In this document: positions 14,941 through 21,556 of the stretch, piece after piece
How the letters are laid out: every line of letters starts with the position of its first letter
How positions within the stretch are numbered: the stretch's first letter is position 1
Origin: JANXVV01 sp038230975
GTDB taxonomy: Bacteria > Planctomycetota > Phycisphaerae > Tepidisphaerales > Tepidisphaeraceae
Direction of reading: 5' to 3'
Length of the DNA stretch: 24,421 nucleotides
Assembly: GCA_038230975.1 (NCBI GenBank)
Contig: JBBRMF010000053.1
Location: 1-24,421 of the forward strand
Notes under the pieces: generated by a model
What the model was told of the DNA's origin: nothing
Seen by the model: the letters and a program-made list of their open reading frames with translations, nothing else
Database searches by the model: none
Translations under genes and position numbers: made by a program

Positions 14941-16338
14941 ATGCAAATACTATTCGTTCATCAAAACTTTCCCGCTCAGTTTGGCCACATCGCCAGGCAC
15001 TTAACTCAACACCTGGGTTGGCGATGCGCCTTCGTCAGCGAAACGCCCGGCGGCATCAGCGATGGGATCGAGAAGATCCAATACAAACTTCACGGTGGCG
15101 CGACACAGGCGACTCATTTTTGCTCGCGAACTTTTGAAAATGCGGTCTGGCATACCGAAGCCGTGTTTCAAGCCGTGAAATCGCACCGCAATTTCAACCC
15201 CGATCTGATCGTCGGTCACAGTGGATTCGGATCGACACTCTTTCTGCCGGAGATTTTTCCAAATACACCCATCATCAATTTATTCGAGTACTACTACGTT
15301 CCGCATATCTCAGACAGCGATATGGATTTTCGCAAAGATTTGGGCTGGAAAGTAGCCGAAGCCAAATACAACCGCAGCCGCTGCCGCAACGCGATGATTC
15401 TGCTCGATCTTCAGAACTGTGACGCCGCTTACGCACCCACGGAATTTCAGCGATCTCGATTCCCAGCCGAGTATCAAAGCAAATTGCAGATGATTTTTGA
15501 TGGAGTGGATCGCCACATCTATCACGGTTACGACGAAACACTCCGCCCCGCGCCCGAGCATCGCCATCTTCGCACGATCGCCGGAGTCGAGATTTCCGAG
15601 GAAACCCGCGTTGTAACTTACGTCAGCCGCGGGTTTGAAAGTATGCGCGGGTTCGACATTTTCATGCGCGCCGCCAAAAGGATCTATCAGCAGTATCCCA
15701 ATGTCATCTTCCTGGTAATCGGAACAGACCGGATCGCCTACGGCGGAGATGAGCAGTACCTCGGAGCGCACAAGACTTTTAAGGACTGGACTCTTGCCCA
15801 GGAAGAATTCGATCTGTCCAAGTTTAAATTCGTCGGTCGCCTGCCACCGCCGGAGCTTGGCCGAGTGTTGGCATCGACGGATCTTCATATTTATCTGACA
15901 GTGCCGTTCGTTTTATCGTGGAGCATGATGAATGCAATGAGCTGCGGCGCGGTTGTGCTGGGGTCCGCCACCGCGCCGGTGCAGGAGATGATCGTCGATG
16001 GGCAAAACGGGCTATTGGCGAACTTCTTCGATATCGATGAATTCGCCGCGAAAGCGGTGTGTGTCTTGCGCGATCCGGCGGCGTTTCGTCCGCTCGGCAG
16101 TGCCGCCGAAGCGATGATCGCCGAGCGCTACAGCCTGGAAGCAGTCATGCCCAAAATGCTGGCGATGTATGAGCAGACGGTAAATCGCCGGAAGCTATTG
16201 CCGCCGCTGCCTGAACCAGCACCCGAACAGACGACTGAAATAACCCCCACGCCGATTCTCACGAATCTCGATACGACTGCCGATGCCGACGTGGTATCAC
16301 AGCCTCCTAAATCGCAGCGGTCCACATTCCTGGGATAA
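14941..16338 (+). CDS. Family 4 glycosyltransferase
   Basis: The 465-residue GT-B fold enzyme starts MQILFVHQNFPAQFGHIARHL, the N-terminus of a GT4 subfamily with a specialised acceptor domain. It has the donor domain from about 220 (VTYVSRGFESMRGFDIFMRA, FVGRLPPPELGRVLASTDLHIY). It should transfer a nucleotide-activated sugar in the cytoplasm, probably for surface polysaccharide or glycolipid synthesis. Where GT4 enzymes normally have a glutamate in the second half of the EX7E motif (usually LLEAM), this one has MMNAM with Asn331, which may affect catalysis or donor choice. The last ~50 residues are proline- and threonine-rich and disordered. The ATG at 14941 gives the family-like start; ATG 14905 would add 12 residues. 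A membrane SMR-like gene follows 64 nt later. Confidence 0.9.
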   Translation: MQILFVHQNFPAQFGHIARHLTQHLGWRCAFVSETPGGISDGIEKIQYKLHGGATQATHFCSRTFENAVWHTEAVFQAVKSHRNFNPDLIVGHSGFGSTLFLPEIFPNTPIINLFEYYYVPHISDSDMDFRKDLGWKVAEAKYNRSRCRNAMILLDLQNCDAAYAPTEFQRSRFPAEYQSKLQMIFDGVDRHIYHGYDETLRPAPEHRHLRTIAGVEISEETRVVTYVSRGFESMRGFDIFMRAAKRIYQQYPNVIFLVIGTDRIAYGGDEQYLGAHKTFKDWTLAQEEFDLSKFKFVGRLPPPELGRVLASTDLHIYLTVPFVLSWSMMNAMSCGAVVLGSATAPVQEMIVDGQNGLLANFFDIDEFAAKAVCVLRDPAAFRPLGSAAEAMIAERYSLEAVMPKMLAMYEQTVNRRKLLPPLPEPAPEQTTEITPTPILTNLDTTADADVVSQPPKSQRSTFLG

Positions 16339-16402
16339 GATGTCTGAGGAAAATTGCCGAAAGCCTCTCGCGATCCAGTTCCCATTGATAACGGAGTTCC
16401 CT

Positions 16403-16720
16403 GTGCTGAATCTGTTGGCTCTACTTTTGGCGGCGTGTCTCGAAGTCGGTGGAGACGCGCTCATGCGCAAAGGAATGCACGGCGGGAGTCGGATTCCACT
16501 GATCTTGGGTGCGATCGTCTTAACCGCGTACGGAGTCGCCGTAAACTTACCCGGTTGGAGCTTCGGCCGACTGATGGGTGTCTACATCGCCGCCTTTTTC
16601 GTCGTTGCACAACTTGTGGCCGTCTTCTTCATGCACGAACGTCTCGCCACCCCGACAATGGTCGGCGGCGCATTCATCATCGTGGGTGGCATCGTGATGA
16701 CCGTTTGGCATGGCCAATAG
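16403..16720 (+). CDS. SMR/EamA-type small four-helix membrane transporter
   Basis: The 105-residue protein has four hydrophobic helices and the small-multidrug-resistance pattern ACLEVGGDALMRKG, resembling the EVIGTTLMK region of EmrE. The GTG start at 16403, supported by GGAG 6 nt upstream, places this glutamate exactly at position 14, the proton/substrate site of SMR proteins. The fourth helix (FIIVGGIVMTVW) and the preceding MHERLATP turn also fit. An in-frame ATG at 16340 would add 21 polar residues and is less likely. SMR-like proteins include drug exporters and lipid-carrier flippases such as ArnE/ArnF. Being next to a glycosyltransferase makes a flippase role thinkable. It probably acts as a dimer in the inner membrane. 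Confidence 0.82.
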   Translation: MLNLLALLLAACLEVGGDALMRKGMHGGSRIPLILGAIVLTAYGVAVNLPGWSFGRLMGVYIAAFFVVAQLVAVFFMHERLATPTMVGGAFIIVGGIVMTVWHGQ

Positions 16721-16727
16721 AAAAAGG

Positions 16728-16751
16728 GGCCACCATTCGATGATGGCCTTT
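16728..16751 (+). terminator. Weak terminator after the SMR-like gene
   Basis: GGCCACCAT (16728-16736) pairs with ATGATGGCC (16740-16748) with one mismatch and is followed by TTT. It begins 7 nt after the stop. The short T-run makes the call tentative. Confidence 0.4.
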
Positions 16752-16813
16752 GTAGGGTGCGCTTTAGCGGACGGAATCGCTCGTGCTTGAAGTAATCTCG
16801 CTGTACCGCGAGA

Positions 16814-17692
16814 TCAAGGAATCAATTCAAAATCCGCCCAATAAAACGGATGATCCGACGCCCCTTCCTCTTTTAAATCCGCCCGAATACAAATTAGGCC
16901 ACGGCTGAAGATCCAATCGCTATCCCTGTGTTTCTTCGGAGCCAGACCGGTAACATCGGTTACTCCTCGGGTGGTTTGCAACCGTCGAATCTCAGGGTGC
17001 GAGGCCGAGTCATTCAGATCCCCCATCAGGATGGCCGGTTCCGCAAGTGAAAGGAACAACTCCGCGACGGCCCGCAGTTCGCCATCATGATCTTCATGGC
17101 GGTCCAGATGGGTAATGAGAATATTGAGGATTCGATTCTGATAACGCGCGCGGACCAGAACCACGTTGCGATTACTTTTTGCCGCCCGTGTGGATATCGG
17201 GAAACGCTGCCAATGAGCGACTGGAATTTTACTGAGGACGCCGTTCCCAAAATCATCCTGCCACCAACGGCGTTCGGTCGGCGCAAACAACCATGACAGG
17301 TTTAACTTTGCTCCCAGCAGTTGTGATTGATTCTTCTTCTGCCACGGGAAGCCTGCATGAACCTCGTTTAAGCCAATGAAGTCACAGCCTTCGAGGGTCT
17401 TCGCGGTTCGATCCAGATCGCGCCGGTGGTCGATGCCGTAACCCCCGGCTATGTTGAATATCCCAACGCGGAATGGTTTGGCTGTTCCCGAACTGACAGG
17501 ATCAGGCGCTTGACCTGAAAAGGAAATCCCCTCCGCTGCCGCCGTGGGCCGCCGACGATACCCGTCACAAAATATCGCGAAGAGGAAGACCACTACAAGT
17601 GATACCTTGATCCAAAAGTTGCGCCGGTGCTCGGAGGATGAATGAGGTCTGCCCGGGTGGGAGGAAACAACTGATTCCGATGACTGGCTCAT
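16814..17692 (-). CDS. Membrane-anchored endonuclease/exonuclease/phosphatase-family protein
   Basis: The 292-residue protein has a short cytoplasmic part, a single transmembrane anchor (about 27-43, VSLVVVFLFAIF) and then an EEP domain (from ~74). Characteristic elements are GIFNIAGG (Asn80), FIGLNEVH (metal-binding Glu110), THLDRHEDHDGE, MGDLND and ASDHPF (the terminal Asp-His pair). All catalytic residues of this Mg-dependent phosphodiesterase fold therefore seem present. Family members cut DNA, phosphoinositides or other phosphodiesters. With the domain outside the cytoplasm, an extracellular nuclease or lipid phosphodiesterase is likely, but the substrate is unknown. The ATG at 17692 is chosen over a TTG at 17713. 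A 7-bp hairpin (16795-16814) directly follows the stop without a T-run. Confidence 0.87.
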   Translation of the reverse strand: MSQSSESVVSSHPGRPHSSSEHRRNFWIKVSLVVVFLFAIFCDGYRRRPTAAAEGISFSGQAPDPVSSGTAKPFRVGIFNIAGGYGIDHRRDLDRTAKTLEGCDFIGLNEVHAGFPWQKKNQSQLLGAKLNLSWLFAPTERRWWQDDFGNGVLSKIPVAHWQRFPISTRAAKSNRNVVLVRARYQNRILNILITHLDRHEDHDGELRAVAELFLSLAEPAILMGDLNDSASHPEIRRLQTTRGVTDVTGLAPKKHRDSDWIFSRGLICIRADLKEEGASDHPFYWADFELIP

Positions 17693-17765
17693 GTATAATC
17701 CGCCGCCCGGCAAGAAATCTTTAAAGCGACAAGGTCGATTTGAACGCCCATTCCAGAACCTTGAA

Positions 17766-17839
17766 TACCCGCGACAGGGATCGAACCTGTGACCTTCGGT
17801 TTAGGAAACCAACGCTCTATCCAACTGAGCTACGCGGGC
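17766..17839 (-). tRNA. tRNA-Arg (anticodon CCT)
   Basis: Read on the minus strand, a complete cloverleaf of 74 nt is formed. The acceptor is GCCCGCG with CGCGGGT (ending in a G-U pair), followed by T8 A9. The D arm is GCTC...GAGC. The anticodon stem is TTGGT/ACCGA with loop TTCCTAA, giving CCT. The T arm is ACAGG TTCGATC CCTGT. The discriminator base is A and CCA is not encoded. It decodes AGG. Confidence 0.95.
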
Positions 17840-17850
17840 GTGATTTCAAA

Positions 17851-17879
17851 AGGTTATCGTTGTTTTTGCATCTGAGCAA
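17851..17879 (-). promoter_or_regulatory. Candidate promoter of tRNA-Arg
   Basis: On the minus strand TTGCTC (complement of 17874-17879) and TAACCT (complement of 17851-17856) are spaced by 17 nt. The -10 ends 11 nt before the first tRNA base, a suitable distance for transcription start close to the mature 5' end. Confidence 0.4.
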
Positions 17880-17910
17880 GCCATTCGGTGTTTTGAATGG
17901 CAAGCTCCGA

Positions 17911-17916
17911 TATAAT
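17911..17916 (+). promoter_or_regulatory. Consensus -10 box upstream of the zinc-ribbon/VWA-like gene
   Basis: A perfect TATAAT sits ~120 nt before the ATG at 18036 in an otherwise gene-free gap. No good -35 is present at 16-18 nt, so this is only a candidate. Confidence 0.3.
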
Positions 17917-18035
17917 GACGAATGACCCTTGGCCATGTAGGCGTTCCAGGTGCGTGAAAATTCCGGGGGATACGAGTAGTCTTGCTGGCGTCGCAATCAC
18001 TCGCATGGGACGTCGCTCATACGATTGGAAAGCCG

Positions 18036-18833
18036 ATGATCCGAATCCACTGCGTTAATTGTAAAACGCTCCTTGAAATTGATGATGGCTTTGCCGGTGG
18101 TGTATGCCGTTGCGTTCATTGCGGCAAGATGCAGGCGGTTCCAAAAGCATCTCGGTCCGGCGCGCGGGCAGCCGGTCCAGAGGTGGGGTCGAGAGGTTTT
18201 GAAGGATTAGAAAGAACGCTCGGTACCGGGGTACGAATTCTATCCCCCAGTTCCCTGAGCGGCAGTGGGCTTGGCTCCGACAATTTAAGTGCTGCACCGT
18301 CCAAGGAGACCATTGCCGCACCTGCCGCGAAATCAAATTGGCGAATGCTGATGTTCGGGGCGATCGCAGCCATCGTAGCGCTGATTGCGTTGATTCTGTG
18401 GGTCATGTCGGGTGGAAGCGGTGAAAAGGGATCCTCTGTGCCAGATCCATCCTCGACTGAAAATAACGCCGATATCCATGTCGCGAAGTTAAGTCCGCGC
18501 GCAAGGACGTTGGACACGCCGCAGGAAATTCCGCCGGCATTTGCACCTCCTTCATTTGGCGGGGTGGCGCTGACCGAACCCAGCGTCGTCTATCTCATTG
18601 ATCGCAGTGGACTTTCGGAAGAGTCGGTTTCGCAGATCAAGCAGGCTGTTTTGAAGTCCATCGATTCCCTGCATACGGACCAGCAATTTCAAGTCATCGT
18701 CTGGATAAGCGATAATGGCGATTCCGATACGCCGATCCCCGCGAGCGGGTTGACCCGCGCGACTCCCGAGGCGTTGGCGTCGACCACCGCCGACCTCGCG
18801 GGGGACAAAGATCGATGTGGTGCGAGTCGGTGA
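18036..18833 (+). CDS. Zinc-ribbon, single-pass membrane, VWA-like protein, truncated by a frameshift
   Basis: The frame codes for 265 residues. An N-terminal zinc ribbon (C6, C9 and C24/C26, C29; IHCVNCKTLLEIDDGFAGG) is followed by a Ser/Ala-rich linker, one transmembrane helix (about 104-124) and a segment starting EPSVVYLIDRSGLSEESVSQ (182-200) that looks like the first strand and helix of a von Willebrand A domain. The MIDAS-like motif reads DRSGL rather than DxSxS, so the second serine is missing. This architecture is common in planctomycetes. The frame ends in an unnatural tail (DKDRCGASR) directly after a run of five G (18800-18804). Removing one G lets the VWA fold continue for 42 residues to a TAA at 18931-18933. 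The ATG at 18036 has GGAAAG upstream. The function is unknown; it may be a membrane-bound binding protein. Confidence 0.75.
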   Translation: MIRIHCVNCKTLLEIDDGFAGGVCRCVHCGKMQAVPKASRSGARAAGPEVGSRGFEGLERTLGTGVRILSPSSLSGSGLGSDNLSAAPSKETIAAPAAKSNWRMLMFGAIAAIVALIALILWVMSGGSGEKGSSVPDPSSTENNADIHVAKLSPRARTLDTPQEIPPAFAPPSFGGVALTEPSVVYLIDRSGLSEESVSQIKQAVLKSIDSLHTDQQFQVIVWISDNGDSDTPIPASGLTRATPEALASTTADLAGDKDRCGASR

Positions 18834-18933
18834 TGCAAAGACACCTTCAGACACGCTGCGTAAAATCGCGGATCGCACGGGTGGACAATATCGGAGTGTT
18901 GAACTCGGCGCGCTTCAATCGAAAAGGAACTAA
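18805..18933 (+). pseudogene. Out-of-frame C-terminal continuation of the VWA-like gene
   Basis: In the +1 frame after the G5 run the sequence reads TKIDVVRVGDAKTPSDTLRK, then IADRTGGQYRSVELGALQ, ending at TAA 18931-18933. This is the typical end of a VWA domain (a strand with a VGD turn, a helix, then TGGxY). With one G fewer the full protein would be about 298 residues. It ends 14 nt before the stop of the convergent SRAP gene. It is either a genuine frameshift mutation, a programmed shift or a homopolymer sequencing error. Confidence 0.75.
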
Positions 18934-18947
18934 TGGGTCGCGCGAGT

Positions 18948-19622
18948 TCACGCAGGCTCAACACAATCCGGCGAATCATGGCGCGGGCTGTTCACTTTGC
19001 TGGAAACCGGATGGGCTTGCATCTCTTTGGCATCATATGATTGGAGAAGACTCAGCGCTTTTTCAACCGTTGTCTCGCGGTTAAGCCATGATGCATAGTC
19101 ATCTTTTCGGAGAATGGCAGGCATCCGATTGTGGATCGACTGCATCAGTTCATTGGGGCCCGTGGTGATGATCGCAAAGGTATCGATCGTCTCTGCTGAT
19201 TCTTCCTGTTTCCACCGTTCCCAAATGCCGGCGAACGCAAACAGATCATCGTTCTTCAAGTGCATAAAATATGGTTGCTTCGGAGGTTTTTCACCCTTCC
19301 ATTCATAGAAGCCATCGGCAGGAATCAAGCATCGGCGGCGAGCGAACGCCTGCCTGAACATACCACTGGTTGCGACGGTTTCCGCGCGGGCGTTGATCGG
19401 TTTGGTTTTGGGTGAACCGTTCGCCCAGGAAGGAATGAGCCCCCATTTGGCCAGGCCAATGATGCGCTCTTCGTGTGCGTTGAGCCGAATGAGTGGCACG
19501 TCCTGCGAGGGTGCGATGTTGAACCTCGGGCGCTCTGTGAATTCGTCAAACAGGGGTGTTGAAAGCGCATCAAACACCGCGCGAGCGAGCTGGGAACGAC
19601 GAAGGGAATATCGGCCACACAT
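18948..19622 (-). CDS. SRAP-domain protein (YedK/HMCES family)
   Basis: The 224-residue protein protects abasic sites in single-stranded DNA by forming a covalent thiazolidine crosslink through its N-terminal cysteine. Catalytic features are all visible: MCGRYS with Cys2 exposed once Met is removed, FNIAPSQ (35-40), NARAET with Asn77, GFYEWKG with Glu107 and HNRMPAI with His164. The end HPVSSKVNSPRHD is also family-typical. The length matches YedK (~222). The start at 19622 is fixed by the need for Cys2; the longer frame to 19670 would bury it. It is a stand-alone gene, without SOS genes around, and no LexA-like box is recognised upstream. Confidence 0.96.
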   Translation of the reverse strand: MCGRYSLRRSQLARAVFDALSTPLFDEFTERPRFNIAPSQDVPLIRLNAHEERIIGLAKWGLIPSWANGSPKTKPINARAETVATSGMFRQAFARRRCLIPADGFYEWKGEKPPKQPYFMHLKNDDLFAFAGIWERWKQEESAETIDTFAIITTGPNELMQSIHNRMPAILRKDDYASWLNRETTVEKALSLLQSYDAKEMQAHPVSSKVNSPRHDSPDCVEPA

Positions 19623-19693
19623 GCAGGGGATTATAGACGCACTGAATTGGACTGTTGGTGTAAATTGCACTCTCGCGGCAAGTCCGAGGTTTT

Positions 19694-19762
19694 GTAAGGT
19701 GGATGTACTCGCCCGCCAACCATGTCATTTGGAAAATCGGTGGGCGAGCACACCCACCCTAC
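19694..19762. repeat. 69-bp imperfect inverted repeat
   Basis: The 24 bases at 19694-19717 pair with 19739-19762 with four transition differences, around a 21-nt loop. The right arm contains GGTGGGCGAGCACACCCACC. A related half-site TGTAGGGTGCGCTTTAGCG occurs at 16751-16769. It lies between the divergent-looking SRAP gene and the end of the nucleotidyltransferase-kinase gene. Confidence 0.55.
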
Positions 19763-19779
19763 ATCTGTGTTTTAGAATA

Positions 19780-21354
19780 TTACGCGGATTTGCGAACCGT
19801 CGGGGAAGATTCAAACGTTTGAAGGCGATCCAATAAAGCTTGGGCCGTGAGCGGAGAATTGCCTTGCGAGCGGACGTGGGCCGCTGCCGCCATCGCTCCT
19901 AAATAACCTGCCGTAGTGAGTGAACTGCCGGCAACGAGCGCGAGCGTTGCGGTGGCCAGAAGCGCATCGCCACATCCCAAAGGATCGACGGCGTGTTGAG
20001 CAAGAGCCGGAATGTACTCACTCTTTAATCGGCTGTCGGTATGAGAATTGAGTTCGTGCTCGAAGGTGATCAAGCCCTGCTTGCCGAGGGTGACGATTGC
20101 GCCCCGGGCTTTTGTCTGATGCAGCAAATTCCACGTAGCCGCAGGGAGGCTGCTCGTGAAATCGTGCAGCGTCTCTCGCAATTCTCGTTCGGTGGGGCAC
20201 AACAGATCGACCCCATTGAACCGCATCAGATTGCTCTGGCGGCCGCTGACATCGGCGGTCAGAATCGGAACCGTTTGGCGCAACTGCGGCAGCACGCGAT
20301 CGATTAATCCACCGGTCAACGTGCCGTAACCAAAGTCTGCAAAGATGACTGCCGCCGCATCTTTGGCGGTATCTAGAATCCAGCTCGCCAGCGTACTTTC
20401 GCTTTGAGAATCGAGGGGGGCGGCTTGTCCTTCGTCGACCTTCATCATCTTGGTTTGCTCCACCAGGAAGCGATTTTTACAGACATTTGCGCGCCCTCGC
20501 GGATGAGCCAGCAGATCGATTCCGGCTGAAGCCAAACGAAGTCTCTCCGCTCCAGTGCCGTGGTTCGCGAGTGTGGTAATCAACGTGGGTGAAGCGCCCA
20601 AACCGGCCAGATGCAACGCAATGACTGCGGCTCCGCCGTCGTAGTCTTGCGAACGAAGTGAACGCAACGACATCATCGGGCTTTCACCTGCGATGCCAGC
20701 TGCTTCGCAAAAATGATAGCGATCGAGAATGTAATCACCGATCACCAGCACTTTTTGACCACGGAATTTTTGCACGATTGAATACAGAGAAGTGGAAGTC
20801 AATCTGTGGCGGTCGCGAAGTCGGCGAAGTTTTTCCTGCTGTAAAAAATCGCCCTCATCGAGCTGACCTATCAAAGCGGTGGATGAGAATATCGCGTCGC
20901 CGCTGGAACAAATGACGCGGCCTCCGTGGCGCGTCACCGTCTCACGCTCCGCAAGAAAACGCGGGTCGCGATTGTGTTCGTACTCCTTGCCTTTTACATA
21001 GACATCCGGTCGAAGCTGCTCAAGCAGATTGACGGCCGTATCTTCCGGATTGACATACACCACATCAACGCATTCCAGCGCGGCTAAACTGTCGGCGCGT
21101 AGATCCTCAGGAACAAGCGGACGATTAATCCCTTTTTGAACATGCGAATCGGCGCTTACGGTGACAATCAAAAGGTCGCCATATGTTTTCGCCAACTGCA
21201 GATGGTGAATATGCCCGGGATGCACGATGTCAAAGCAGCCATGACAATGCACGACTGTTTTGCCAACGGCTCTCGCCTTGTCGCGATGCGCTAGAAGTTG
21301 CTGGAGCGAACAGATTTTTCTGATGTGTTGCGATGCTGGGCTGATTGAGGGCAT
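19780..21354 (-). CDS. Bifunctional heptose-type nucleotidyltransferase / PfkB-family kinase (domain order reversed from HldE)
   Basis: This 524-residue protein joins the two activities of HldE: phosphorylation of a sugar phosphate (heptose 7-phosphate in the known enzyme) and nucleotidyl transfer to the resulting 1-phosphate to give an ADP-sugar, cytoplasmic steps of heptose synthesis for LPS or glycans. The nucleotidyltransferase comes first (about 15-170: HGCFDIVHPGHIHHLQLAK with HPGH at 45-48, and VKGKEYEHNRDP). The PfkB kinase is second (about 190-515: VIGDYILDRY 204-213, DYDGGAAVIALHLAGLG, and DPLGCGDALLA with catalytic Asp463). E. coli HldE has the kinase first. The substrate could differ from heptose. 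The ATG at 21354 has CCGGAG 5-8 nt upstream; ATG 21399 is possible but has no ribosome site. It is divergent from the glycosyltransferase operon. Confidence 0.88.
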   Translation of the reverse strand: MPSISPASQHIRKICSLQQLLAHRDKARAVGKTVVHCHGCFDIVHPGHIHHLQLAKTYGDLLIVTVSADSHVQKGINRPLVPEDLRADSLAALECVDVVYVNPEDTAVNLLEQLRPDVYVKGKEYEHNRDPRFLAERETVTRHGGRVICSSGDAIFSSTALIGQLDEGDFLQQEKLRRLRDRHRLTSTSLYSIVQKFRGQKVLVIGDYILDRYHFCEAAGIAGESPMMSLRSLRSQDYDGGAAVIALHLAGLGASPTLITTLANHGTGAERLRLASAGIDLLAHPRGRANVCKNRFLVEQTKMMKVDEGQAAPLDSQSESTLASWILDTAKDAAAVIFADFGYGTLTGGLIDRVLPQLRQTVPILTADVSGRQSNLMRFNGVDLLCPTERELRETLHDFTSSLPAATWNLLHQTKARGAIVTLGKQGLITFEHELNSHTDSRLKSEYIPALAQHAVDPLGCGDALLATATLALVAGSSLTTAGYLGAMAAAAHVRSQGNSPLTAQALLDRLQTFESSPTVRKSA

Positions 21355-21556
21355 GAGTTCTCCGGAAATCGAAAGTCGCGGCGAAACAGAATCATCCATT
21401 ATCGGACGCAAGACGCCAGGAGAATGAGTTTTTTTCGGTCGACGCTCGGTGCTACAGGGTAGGGTGAGTGTAAACGTGGTGCCACGCCGGTCAGAAGTTG
21501 TTCATTGAAATGCCCTCTAACGCCCGATAACTACAAATAGATCAAACTGAGGGATT

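Noticed and set aside
15310..15888. A 192-codon minus-strand frame
   Set aside because: It is antisense to the GT4 gene with no recognisable motif.
16795..16814. A 7-bp hairpin directly at the stop of the EEP-family gene
   Set aside because: There is no T-run after it on the minus strand; noted only in the gene entry.
17740..17925. A 61-codon plus-strand frame (RDRDRTCDLRF...)
   Set aside because: It is read through the opposite strand of tRNA-Arg, a well-known source of false hypothetical proteins.
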